A stretch of DNA of 64,000 bases from NCBI RefSeq assembly GCF_020360975.1, contig NW_025408667.1, positions 2,666,001-2,730,000 on the forward strand. Reading direction: 5' to 3'. Below are positions 25,447-34,599 of the stretch, in pieces; the first letter of the stretch is position 1, and each line of letters starts with the position of its first letter. This stretch comes from Hirsutella rhossiliensis. Its lineage: Eukaryota; Ascomycota; Sordariomycetes; Hypocreales; Ophiocordycipitaceae. Below the pieces are notes generated by a model that was not told where the DNA came from, ran no database searches, and saw only the letters and a list, made by a program, of their open reading frames with translations. The position numbers were made by a program, and so were the translations under genes.

Positions 25447-25735
25447 TTTCTTCACCCGACCGTCTCTGCTGCTGGTCTAACTGCTTGGCCTCGGACTGTT
25501 TCTTTAGCGCTAGGGGTAGCAAGTCCGGAAACCACTTCCTCGCCACGTCCTGGTAGCTCGTCAACATGTTGACGAAGATAGTATCGCCAGCGCAGCTGTT
25601 GAAGAGTCCCGAGAAGAAGGTATCTGCATCCGATACCACCTTCTCGCCCTTGATCAGGTTGGCGAGGGGGGGGGATGTCTAGGAGCAGGTCCTCGGGCAT
25701 CAGACGCAGGTCTAAAAAGGGCTGGGGTTATGAAC
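25447..25735 (-). pseudogene. 3' part of an unidentified gene cut by the hAT insertion
   Basis: Minus-strand sequence reads MPEDLLLDIPP, then in another frame LANLIKGEKVVSDADTFF and on to GDTIFVNMLTSYQDVARKW and LALKKQSEAKQLDQQQ. The two frames meet at a run of nine G (about 25666-25674 on the plus strand), which looks like a slippage frameshift. The reading frame runs into the hAT target duplication, where it stops. The protein is charged at its end and has no domain I recognise. Codon use and CA/TG content are normal. Confidence 0.45.
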
Positions 25736-25766
25736 GTCGTTATAATGTGCTTCGCGATAGCTTTGT

Positions 25767-26869
25767 CTATTTTCTTAACTCTTTAGTCCGACTAAAAGCA
25801 AGAATATAAGCGAACGGCGCAGGGTACAGGGAGCTGCTAATAATAAAAACAGTATATACAGCAAGTGGTTTAATGTATGTAATAATTTTTAAACCAAGAT
25901 GCTCTAGAAAAAGAGCAGTAATGCATAGTCCTAAGATTAAACGAGTTGAAGGCAAGATTTCCCTTCGAATCCAATGCAACTCTGCGCGATGTCGGAACAC
26001 GGTCCAAATGTGTAGATCAAGCAATAAGCGGCCTACCAGCACCAACGTGACACACCTCAGCGGCGAGATGGACAGTGCTGGGCCGGCTTTGACTGGCAAG
26101 AATCCCCAATGAAAAAAAAAGATGGCCTGTAATAACGGAAAGGCTAAAATGGTGTATCGAGCCGTTCTGCCTTTCATAGCAGAAAGACAGGCAGCCTAAA
26201 TATAAATGCGATGTTAGCCAACTCGTAGCTAAATCGTAGTAGCATTAAATAACCTTCCTCAAATAAAATTATCATTACTGGTATCAGGCAGGACCATGGA
26301 GGCGGAATGAGCGCTGTCCAAATCAGACCAACTACTCCTGTAGTGCATGCCATAAGACCGGCTCGGTACCATGGTACATCAAATACGCTCAACACCTCGC
26401 TATACTGTTGTATGGTTCTTCGAGGCGAAGACAGAATGTTGGTATAGTTTAGTCCTTTGAACCGATCTGAAATAGCCTGTAATAGAATATAGACAGTAAA
26501 AACGATAGTCGAGCCTGTCATGGGATTATTTGACTTTTGCAGCAATACGCAAATGGATAATACGCATGCAAGCAGCATTAATCGTAGGCTCACAGCACGA
26601 TGAAACTGTCTAATTAGGGCGCGGTTAAACGTGGTCACCACGGCTAAGGAGTCCACGGCAGTTGTCAGGCTGAGCGAAAACCATACATCCAGGGAAAGAC
26701 GGGTCGCCTCGACACTGAATAACTGTTGAGTCTCTTCGGTAGTCGATGTATTATCGAAAACAAAAGAGTTGGTCCTAGTCGGGTTATAGTTTCTACTAAG
26801 GTCGGTAGGGACTACAGGTTGTAGATAGATAAGTGCTCCGGCACAAAGTAGGAAAGCCAGAATATCCAT
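25767..26869 (-). CDS. Polytopic membrane protein, unknown function, two exons
   Basis: Exon 1 runs from the ATG at 26869 to 26279 and exon 2 from 26195 to the stop at 25767. The proposed 83-nt intron (26278-26196) has a GTAATG donor, a GCTAAC branch site and a TTTAG acceptor; splicing joins the two frames in phase and gives 339 residues. Without it exon 1 runs to a TGA that overlaps a start in the next frame. The protein starts with a hydrophobic segment (MDILAFLLCAGALIYLQPVV) and has about six to eight further membrane segments in both exons, so it should be an integral membrane protein. There is no catalytic motif I can name. It faces away from the dehydrogenase gene at 28054, with about 1.2 kb between the starts. 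A frameshift instead of the intron is possible. Confidence 0.6.
26196..26278 (-). other. Predicted intron in the membrane-protein gene
   Basis: GTAATG donor after codon CCA, branch sequence GCTAAC about 20 nt before the TTTAG acceptor, phase 0. An alternative donor (GTTATT, 20 nt further in) gives the wrong frame. Confidence 0.5.
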
Positions 26870-27742
26870 AGCCTGTAGGAGCCAAAAATGGAATATACGA
26901 GTGTCGGTCCAGTTAAATAAAAGAACCGACCGAATATTAGGAGAGTCATTAAGTCGACTTCTCTTGCTGAGACTATATCAGATTAGCAGATTCACTGCCC
27001 AAACCAGTTATAAGAGACTTACTACTGTGTTGAACTATTTCGTAAAAAGGAAATAGACATATCTTTAGTTTCTGTTCTATAAAGCTCAGTTGAAATTTGC
27101 CTCATATAATAGGCAAGTAATTTCGAGATTGTGAGTACGTTTATAGCTATAAGCGGTGGGATAACCGCTATTTATATATCTCACCGAGCATTATATTTAT
27201 GTATTACAAACCTACCTAGATTTGTCATTCTAACAGCACTGCTAGAGAAGTATACTATTACTATTCGACTATCTAGAACACTGCTATAACTTTCGCAGTC
27301 AAATTATCGCGAAGACCATTGCGCCACGCAGGCAAAAGTGGAACGCGCGCTCCGAGAGGTGCTGTCACACAGAGTACGTCAGCCTCCAACAGTCTGAAAC
27401 CCTGACTCGCACAGTAGTCACCACCTCAACAGTCACAGAACCTTCCATCAGCTTCTAGTCACTCATTCGCATCGCCTATAAAGATGCAGCACATTATACA
27501 CTCTAGATAGGAAAATCAAGAGTCTTCCAGTCCCTGATCTTTATGCTCACTTGCTTATCTTCCGTGCGATATATTGCAACAAAAGGAGAACGCGCTCTCC
27601 AGCAAGTGGTGCGCAATTGACAGTTATGGCATGTGGTCTGTGTGTGAGAGGTGCGCTGCAATTAACGTACTTGTCTTTCTTTTCAACACAGTATCAAAAT
27701 ATGTTTAAGTTAATATTAGTATGTAATTACAATACTGCTTGG
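26870..27742. other. Intergenic, no gene recognised
   Basis: Shared upstream region of the membrane-protein and dehydrogenase genes. CA and TG are moderately present. A short hairpin (AAGCGGT ... ACCGCTA) lies near 27150-27175. CTGCTAGA-type words near 27238 and 27285 resemble the minisatellite unit at 27743. The ORF at 27551-27781 has no support as a gene. Confidence 0.5.
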
Positions 27743-27857
27743 TATACTGGGTATATAACTTTAACACTATTAGATATATAACGTTAACGCTGCTAGATAT
27801 GTGACTTCAACACTGCTAGATATGTGACTTTAATACTGCTAGGTATGTGACTGTAGC
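27743..27857 (+). repeat. 23-bp minisatellite, five units
   Basis: Five tandem 23-bp units with consensus close to ACTGCTAGATATGTGACTTC plus AAC. The first two units carry TG-to-TA changes (RIP-like) and the last three are cleaner. It lies 197 bp before the dehydrogenase start. Confidence 0.85.
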
Positions 27858-27957
27858 ACTTAAATGATAAGAATGTGTCTAAGTTTTATATGCTATAACC
27901 TTCTAAAGGCTAGCCAGTGGGTTAGTAAGCTTAGTCTCGCCGCATAATATCTCTAGT

Positions 27958-27965
27958 TATATAAA
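27958..27965 (+). promoter_or_regulatory. Possible TATA box of the dehydrogenase gene
   Basis: TATATAAA about 90 bp before the ATG at 28054. Plausible by sequence and distance only, in AT-rich DNA. Confidence 0.35.
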
Positions 27966-28053
27966 GTCTTCCCTTACAAGACTCTTGGATCGCGATAATT
28001 ATTATACACCTCATCGCCTGGTAGGGTTTAGAAGATACCCGTTAATCGCAGTG

Positions 28054-29185
28054 ATGTTTAGTCAACTATGGCCCCCACAACCCCACTTCACTGAGGTGGA
28101 CCTGAAGGATTTATCTGGAAAGGTATAGTTACGTTGCAATTTACAATTTAGGCTTTACTAACCTGGATATTAAAGGTTTATATAGTTACAGGATCGAATT
28201 CTGGCATCGGTAGAGAACTCGCCAGCGTTCTCTATTCTAAAAATGCTACCGTCTATATTGGAGCACGTTGCGAGCAGAAGGCTACGAAAGCTATTACTGA
28301 TATACGCCATGGAAACGCTTCCTCGTCTGGCCGCCTAGAACCACTCGTAATGGACCTTGCCGACCTTAAATCTGTATTAAAAGCGGCAAAGGCTTTTATA
28401 GCGAAGGAAAAACGCCTAAATGTTCTTTTCAATAATGCTGGGGTAATGCATCCACCTCAAGGTTCTAAGACAGCGCAAGGCTATGAGCTGCAACTAGGAG
28501 TGAATAACCTCGGCCACGTACTACTCACTGAGCTCCTCAAGCCGACTCTTACTCATACCGCTGCCTGTGAGCCAGTGGGTAAGGTTAGAGTGATTTGGGT
28601 AGGTTCCCTATATGGAGAGCTGGGGTCACCTAAGAACGGGTTTGAACCTAATAATATCGACTATTCTAAAGAAGAGAGAAGTACCTACTTTAAGTACAGC
28701 GTAAGCAAAGCCGGTGTTTACTACCAAGCGACAGAGTTTGCTAGAAGACAGAAGGCTTGTGGTATTTTGAGTATTGTAAGTCTCGCCCCAGTTCGTTCGA
28801 GTTGTTGCATTCTATTAACAATATGGAGTATTGCAATCCGGGGAATCTCAAGACAGACCTGCAGAGATACTATAAAAGCGGGATCATTAAGTGCGTTATG
28901 GGAATGTTTTGTTTCCCAGCTATTAATGGCGCGTACACTGAGTTGTTCTCCGGCTTGTCCCCTGATGTTACTGCTATTAATTCCGGAACTTATAGTAAGC
29001 TCATTAATAGCGAAGGATTAAGGCCACGCTAATACATTCTTTCAGTTATTCCCTGGGGTAGATTTGCGGCAATCCGGTCGGATCTAGAGAAAGGGTCACG
29101 TTCGCGGTGTGAAGGCGGAACTGGAATGGCTGAAAGGTGGTACGACTGGTGCCTTGAACAGGTTAGGCCGTTTGCTTTGCCTTGA
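28054..29185 (+). CDS. Short-chain dehydrogenase/reductase, four exons, intact
   Basis: NAD(P)-dependent oxidoreductase of the classical SDR family, retinol-dehydrogenase-like fungal type; substrate unknown. Exons: 28054-28122, 28176-28775, 28829-28994, 29046-29185, giving 324 residues, the usual length. The introns (53, 53 and 51 nt) have GTATAG/GTAAGT/GTAAGC donors and TACTAAC-, TATTAAC- and GCTAAT-type branch sites. The start MFSQLWPPQPHFTEVDLKDL fits the family N-terminus. The cofactor motif TGSNSGIG is at residues 28-35, NNAG at 109-112, and the catalytic Ser167, Tyr197 and Lys201 (YSVSK) are all present. NPGNLKTDLQR follows intron 2. Intron 3 restores the conserved end IIPWGRF ... EGGTGMAERWYDWCLEQV, which a reading without it loses. 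There is no RIP damage. It is the best candidate for a working gene here. Confidence 0.92.
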
Positions 29186-29411
29186 GGAACGAAAGGACTT
29201 CTCTCAGCAAGCTGAGAGCGCGGGCGGAAGGATAAGGGCAGGCACAATTGAGTCCAAACGATGATGCATGTTTTCTATCTATCTGTGCGACATTGAAGGG
29301 GTATTTATACGAATAGATACTGACAAGAAAGGGCCTATAATACGCGTTAGTAACACCGCTATCGGGGGTGCCCTCATTTTGCATGGTGTAGCGATATTTT
29401 ACCAGCTTGAC
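29186..29411 (+). repeat. Probable 3' part of a Copia LTR
   Basis: Directly after this stretch comes a half-tRNA-type primer-binding site and then a Copia gag, so its end (...CAGCTTGACA, with a CA terminus) should be an LTR end. The LTR start cannot be found before the dehydrogenase stop at 29185, so it is either short or truncated. There is no second copy in the window. Confidence 0.4.
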
Positions 29412-29424
29412 AGTTATGAGCCCG
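29412..29424 (+). other. Copia primer-binding site, half-tRNA-iMet type
   Basis: GTTATGAGCCCGG is complementary to the anticodon loop and stem of initiator Met tRNA (GGGCTCATAAC), the primer site of Copia-type elements that start on a cleaved half tRNA. The same sequence follows the LTRs at 31321, 33058 and, reversed, 56023. Confidence 0.65.
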
Positions 29425-29555
29425 GTTGCATGACTAGGGCATCTTTCACTCGGCAACAACCCATTTGAGGCTATCACGAGCCCCAACGCGGCCAATAACC
29501 CCTCTCCTGTGGTGTTGACGTGAGGACCTAGTCAATTAGGTCATACAGGCATTCG

Positions 29556-29939
29556 TTGCATCCCTCCTTTGAAGAAAAGGAGGTCATCACTAACTCCAGC
29601 AAAATGACCCTCCCGGCGCAAGGCAAGGAGGTGTACATCACCAAGCTCAAGGAGAGCTTGGACTGGACCCCTTGGATCAGGGGAATCAAGTCTCTTGCGG
29701 TCACGCATGAGGTCTGGGATTACGTTGATCCCGATGGAACCTCGGTGTTGAAGGAACCCGCAGACCTTAGCTGGAGCGACGCTGTTGAGTCCATTGGGCC
29801 AAAGCCCCTGAGAGCAGCCTTCGAGAATGAGGCCAGGTTCAGGGAGGCCAAGGAAGATTACGTCGAAAGTCTCCAGGAAGCTAGGGAGGAATTCCGCCAC
29901 CAGGAAAACTTTCTCTGGATCCAGAAGCGTTCGTAGGAG
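29556..29939 (+). CDS. Copia gag N-terminal fragment
   Basis: A 126-codon ORF; the ATG at 29604 (AAAATGACC context) is the more likely start. The sequence YITKLKESLDWTPWIRGIKS then WDYVDPDGTSVLKEP matches the opening of fungal Ty1/Copia gag proteins, in which a substrate-like LKGxxNWxxWxxxIKS and WxYxDPD precede a helical capsid region. Here the helical part (ENEARFREAKEDYVESLQEA) is cut off by a stop at 29937, well short of a full gag. It is not RIP-altered, which fits a single-copy fragment. No integrase or RT follows. Confidence 0.7.
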
Positions 29940-30256
29940 TCATCGGCTCCTGTTCTTGGGACGTCAGTCGCGCCTCGTCCACGGGGTTAGGCGCCATCGC
30001 CTCCATCAGCTCGCGCTGAGCGTGGTGCTGGACGCCCTTGTCAGCGGCCGTGTGTTGGGCACAGCGAATTCCTTAACAATTGATGCCAAGAACGTTGGAA
30101 TACAAGGGAGTGTGCCCGGCTCGCGATGACCTGTACAGAGACCTATTTTTGTGGACGCCAGATATGGGTCCTATAGCCCAACACCCTGGCGCATACGGTC
30201 GCAGGCATGAAGAGCTTGTCGCCGCGGTTCGGGACCAGATAGGTCTGGGATCGGTA
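29940..30256 (+). other. Unassigned DNA left of the pogo insertion
   Basis: GC-rich, not RIP-altered. A short frame reads RDDLYRDLFLWTPDMGPIA and HEELVAAVRDQIGLGS up to the TA target at 30255. It may continue beyond the nest at 45760, but that side is too altered to tell. No family recognised. Confidence 0.3.
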
Positions 30257-30343
30257 CTAGGGGGGTCTAAAAGTCGACCCCCCGCGCTTGAACATCAAGC
30301 ACGGGGGGTGCATTGACTAGGAAAAGGGTCACTGACTGGGAAA
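30257..30343 (+). repeat. Left terminal inverted repeat of the pogo element
   Basis: 87 bp, inverted match of 45671-45757; its GACCCCCCGCGCTTGA and TCAAGCACGGGGGG halves also form an internal hairpin. It is the unaltered version; the right copy shows CA/TG to TA changes. Confidence 0.9.
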
Positions 30344-30542
30344 CGGTAGGGTACATTAGCGCCAACCAAATTTACAAGCATAACATAGCCGCGCCATGTA
30401 CTCAGTTTCCTCGTTTAAGTGCATAACCTTCTTCCCCGCTTCCCTCATAACCTTGATTATCCAATATCGTGATAACGCCTTCGCCTTATTGCGCGAGCGG
30501 CGAGTGAGCTATAATGATGCAGTCAACGGCATTCTGTTCCTG

Positions 30543-30579
30543 TTCCTTTTCCTTTTCCTTTTCCTTTTCCTTTTCCTTC
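30543..30579 (+). repeat. Hexanucleotide (CCTTTT) tract inside transposase
   Basis: About six CCTTTT units; on the coding (minus) strand they give the Arg-Lys repeat near the transposase C-terminus, probably a basic nuclear-localisation or DNA-binding tail. The plus-strand ORF across it is a shadow. Confidence 0.85.
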
Positions 30580-30834
30580 TTAGCGATTGGCTCCGCGGCG
30601 CCCTACGTGGTGTTGTGATAGCTTCTTCTTCCGAGTTTTCGATAACGCCGTAGAGGTTGCATTCCTCGACTTCGTGAGGTAACGAAGAGAGTGAATCTTA
30701 TAGCTGGTCGAGTACTACGGCCGGGTTGTAAGGGAAAAGGCCGCATTTCTCCTAAGAAGTCAGAATCGTTATCTTCTTAAATATACGGTTACGTATTTCT
30801 TAAAGATAATATAGGAAGTCAGTCTTATTAAAGT

Positions 30835-31320
30835 TGTCGCGAAGCGTGGCCTGATTTCGCAGTTCTCGGAGATATCTCTTAGCACGAGGGACCTAGGAAG
30901 CTAAAAACACCCGGTATAGAAGAAGGAAGAAGGAGCTAAAAAGAGGTGCAGAAAGGAGGGTAGGGGCATAAGGGGAAGCAGAAGTAGCGATAGCTTCCTA
31001 TAGAGGTAGCGAAAGATAAGACGGATATGCCGGCAACGGCTAGAAAAGAGGGGAAAAACCGGCAAAAAGCTCGGTAGTCGAAAGGATATTAGTAGCTTCT
31101 TTAAGTAGGATCTTCTTTATTAATTAAGATACTAGATAGGTATAAAGAGGGGCGTTAGATAGAGAAAAGAAAGATAATTAAGGCAATATAATAATTACTC
31201 CCCTACCTTTATTACTGCTCCTATAAGAATTAAATCCCTCTGCCCTGCCTATCCGACCCCTTACTTTTAATTTTACCTTTATATATTTTATATATACTTC
31301 TTATATCTCTCTTCACGAGA
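30835..31320 (+). repeat. 5' LTR of Copia copy 1
   Basis: 486 bp, matches 43874-44359 and, in reverse, 50206-50678 and 56024-56500. It is more strongly RIP-altered at its right end than the 3' LTR. Confidence 0.9.
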
Positions 31321-31429
31321 GTTATAAGCCCGGGAGGAATAGAATTCCTATACCTTCCGGCTACTATAAAAGGCACCTTTCTTATATCCCTCGTAGCTTC
31401 CTTTTACCCCTCTTACTAGAAAAGCTGAT

Positions 31430-32860
31430 TTTTACCTAACTTTTCTACCCTTCCCCGCAATAATATCGAAAAACGACTCTGCCGCCCCTATAGTCCGTAG
31501 GACGATTCTTATAGAGCCCTAAGATTAGGATAAGTAGGTAAAGGAGCTACGGGCTCATATAGATAGAACTATCTATAATTTAGTCTTCTTTAATAAGCAG
31601 GACCCTCTCGAGCACCCTCTTCGTCCTAGGGCAACGGAATTTATAGAAGGAGCTTCCCTCTTCTCCGAGCTAACCTCCGTATAATAGAGAGCTTTTTCTG
31701 CTACCTTAGGTAACTACGAGAGTCACCGTAAGGAATACCTTTACGAGACAAAGCTGCTAACTACTATACGCATAGTAATAACGGAATCCGTTAGTACCGT
31801 AAAGCTAATCTCTCTTTAAGAGGAAGAGACTCCTAGGCAGTGGCTTTTAAAGCTCGAGACCTCGATAGCTCCCTCGAGGGGCTATATAACTAACCGTATT
31901 AGGAAAACCTATACGGTATACCTAGGAGCCTTTTCTGCTAGGAACCTACTAGCTTCGTCGTAGCTAGCTAAGTAGGAAGAAATCCTCGAGGAAGCTAACT
32001 AATACTTCCTTATAGAAGCTCTTTCCGGCTAGTAGCTATAGGATATATCTCTGCTAATAAAGCCTATTAGTAACGGTTACTCGACTATCTTTTAAAAAGC
32101 TAGCTAGGAACTAAACGAAGAGGCTACTAGAGTATAATAGTAAGCAGTCTTATTCCTTCGTAGCTAGCACTTAACCTAGACGGCTCGACCTACTGCCCCT
32201 GCAGCTGCGGTAGCCCCTATTGCTACGGCCCCCGCTACTGCTGCTACGGCTGTTGCTCCTTCGGCTCTACCTCCCTCGAGAGCATTAACACCGTCTTTAA
32301 CGGCTGCCCTAGGCCCGGCTCCGCCTCTTACTCCGGGCCCGGCCCCGGTCCCGTTAGTTAGACCGGCCCGACTAGTCCCCTAATAGACCTTTTAGTCCGT
32401 TAGTCGAAAAATCAGGGAACTAGTCGAAATCGAACCTCTTTATTAAAATTAGCAATAAGGGGCAAAAAGGGGGGGTTTTTAAGCAGACCTTCTAAAAAGG
32501 GACGAGGATTCCTTAAAGAGACAACGTATAAGGAGGAATCGACCTACCTACTAAGCATATAAAAAGCCCTATCGGCTAGAAGACTGCTAGTAGGTCTTCG
32601 AGGAAAACCGACCTAAAGGAGTTAACCCTTTAAAGAGGCTACGAGAAACAGTATAATAGTCTCTTAAGGAGGACCCCTTATTATAGAAGAAGATAGACGA
32701 GATTCGGGTTACTAGGAAATAGTAACTAACGCCGCTACTATAAATTCGAGGAAAAATCGTTAGTATAGTAAATCCGGCCTTTATCTTCCCTACGGATTAA
32801 TAAGGCTAAGACTAACCGTTAGAGCCCTCCGATTATCCCCTACGAAAATCGGCTATCCTT
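31430..32860 (+). pseudogene. Copia gag relic
   Basis: The plus-strand frame reads VKELRAHIDRTIYNLVFFNK, EYLYETKLLTTIRIVITESV and further helical sequence, then an Ala/Pro-rich linker at 32185-32360 (TAPAAAVAPIATAPATAA), then a degenerate zinc knuckle near 32570 (YRLEDC, then VFEENRP) whose other Cys codons became Tyr. The frame continues to the Gypsy insertion at 32865, in the protease region. Many TAG/TAA stops. Confidence 0.7.
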
Positions 32861-32984
32861 AACTTATAACGACCGGTGTTATTCCTAAGGGATAAACCTA
32901 TTAAGGGGTTTATATTAGTAGATATAATAGGGCGTAGTCTAAGCAATAATATATATATTACGTTAGTAATAAGTCGGAGGTTAT

Positions 32985-33358
32985 TGTCGCGTATACTATA
33001 TGCGTCAATTGACGCTGTTGCTTATATCTGATAGGCGGCTACATCTTTTTCGTAATAGTTATGAGCCCGGGCGGAGGGGTTACCCCTCCGGGAACTTCCC
33101 GGTGACTGCGCACGCACTTCTTCTGGCTAGCCTGGCGCGCACTACCCGAAAGGCCCGTGGTTCGAGTCCCGCCAGCGTAATTGAGCGCGGTTTCAGCATG
33201 GGGCCTGCCTATATAAAAATTCCCGCTGTGGTCTAGGATATCTAGGTATCCCGGGACGAATTAACCCGATATCCCTAAGGGGGTATGTCGCGTATACTAT
33301 ATGCGTTAATTAACGCTGTCGCTTATATCTAATAGGCGGCTATATCTTTTTCGTGATA
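32985..33358 (+). mobile_element. Miniature LTR element (SMART/TRIM), 374 bp
   Basis: 73-bp direct repeats (32985-33057 and 33286-33358) start TGTCGCG and end CGTAATA / CGTGATA, from TG...CGTGACA. The duplication gttat lies on both sides (32980-32984 and 33359-33363). A primer-binding site GTTATGAGCCCGGGCGG follows the left LTR at once, and a short purine tract AAGGGGG precedes the right LTR. The 228-bp interior has no ORF of use, holds a perfect hairpin at 33072-33090 and keeps abundant CA/TG. It must depend on enzymes supplied by another element, probably a Copia using the same primer. Confidence 0.9.
33072..33090 (+). other. Perfect hairpin after the primer-binding site
   Basis: CGGAGGGG and CCCCTCCG form an 8-bp GC-rich stem with a 3-base loop. 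In a retroelement RNA this position, just after the primer site, is where dimerisation or packaging signals often lie; that role is inference. Confidence 0.6.
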
Positions 33359-33859
33359 GTTATAGACTATAGACTATAACTAAGTAATTAGAATTAGAGA
33401 TAGAATCGTAATAAAGATCTATATTAAAAGCTAGAGAGCTATCTATCTAAAGGAGTAAAAGTAGGTAGCTATATATACCTATAGAGACTATCCTTAGATT
33501 ATAGTCCTAGCTATAATCCCTAACGTTAGATCGTATAAAGCGTAGTAATCTTATTAATCCTAGATTACTTAGATCTCTACGATCCCCTTAATCCTATATC
33601 TATTAGATAGTCGTGCCGACTATTTATCCGTTAGACCGTGTTACGTACTTAACGCGGTCGACTATTAGCGGCCTAGTAGCTATAGTTATAATACGATATC
33701 TCCCCTCCTTTTAGTCTTATCCGTAAGACCTACTATAGCTGCCTTAGCCGCCGTATATAAATATACCTTTATCGCGTTATATATAAGTATATCGTTCCTT
33801 ATTTCTTTATCTTTTCGGGATATACTACTAATAGTATATCTAGTCGTATACTAAAAAAT

Positions 33860-34560
33860 CGTTCCTAAAAAGCTTCTAAGCGCGCTACTCTTACCGAATA
33901 TATCGACTTAAGCGGAGATCCTATTAATATACCGTGCACTCGATACTTTAAGGTAAAGAAGACGAATTATCGGATAGCCGAAAATTCTTCGCGCTATAAT
34001 AATTATATTACTAGTAGTCGTCCTTATTATAATAGTGTTTTAGTAGCCTCTTCTTATAGGTATCTTTTAATTCTTTCTATATATAGTAGCTAATATATTT
34101 CTTTTAATAACTAAATTATTAGTAAAGTAGCGTAAGCTATATTCCGAAGAGGAGTAAGCTAGGGAAGCCTTATTAAAGCTTTAGGCATAGCTTACGAACC
34201 TTTAGTCGTAAATATTTATTACCGTTAATCGTTTAGCTTATATCTAGAAGATTTAAAATTATATAAAGGAAAAGAGTTCTAAGTTATTTCGTCGTAGTAT
34301 CTAAGAAGTAGATACTAAGGATAGCGTTTTACCTACGCTTAATACGTATAAGTATTAAGTAGTAAATAACTTATAATCGTTAGGCGTTCTTAATAAAGCG
34401 AATTAGTCCTTATTTAGTATTAGTAAGGAGTTTATAGATCTTAGTCCTTTAATCCCTCTTAAACCTTTTAATAAAATTATTAAAGTAAAGAGCTATAGTA
34501 GGTTAAGTACTTAAGTAGTTCCTAGGTATTCTCTTTTAGTCTATATCCTTTCTATTTAAT
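33860..34560 (+). pseudogene. Antisense ORF with Zn2Cys6-like pattern in Gypsy 3' region
   Basis: On the strand opposite to pol, a frame reads LSGDPINIPCTRY, then TNYRIAENSSRYNNYITSSRP, then Y. If the Tyr codons at these places were Cys before RIP (TGC/TGT to TAC/TAT), the spacing is C-x2-C-x7-C-x8-C-x2-C-x6-C, close to a fungal Zn(II)2Cys6 cluster; the first Cys (TGC near 33933) survives. A helical, charged region follows (ALGIAYEPLVVNIYYR, YLEDLKLYKGKEF). No such domain belongs to a standard Gypsy polyprotein. Assignment is tentative and depends on the assumed RIP changes. Confidence 0.5.
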
Positions 34561-34599
34561 AAGGTATTCTTATTACTAACCTTATTTTCTTATATCTAG

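Noticed and set aside
28757..29032. ORF ending EGLRPR as the C-terminus of the dehydrogenase
   Set aside because: Its end lies in intron 3. Splicing at 28994/29046 restores the conserved PWGRF end and the normal length.
29029..29495. Minus-strand ORFs of 72 and 110 codons
   Set aside because: They overlap the last dehydrogenase exon and an LTR end, and show no domain.
30396..30653. Plus-strand ORF with a Phe-Leu repeat
   Set aside because: It is the antisense of the Lys/Arg tract of the pogo transposase.
33110..33185. Functional tRNA gene in the miniature element
   Set aside because: B-box match, but T stem and acceptor stem do not pair.
33000..33236. 78-codon ORF in the miniature LTR element
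   Set aside because: It crosses LTR, primer-binding site and hairpin; a protein-coding role is unlikely.
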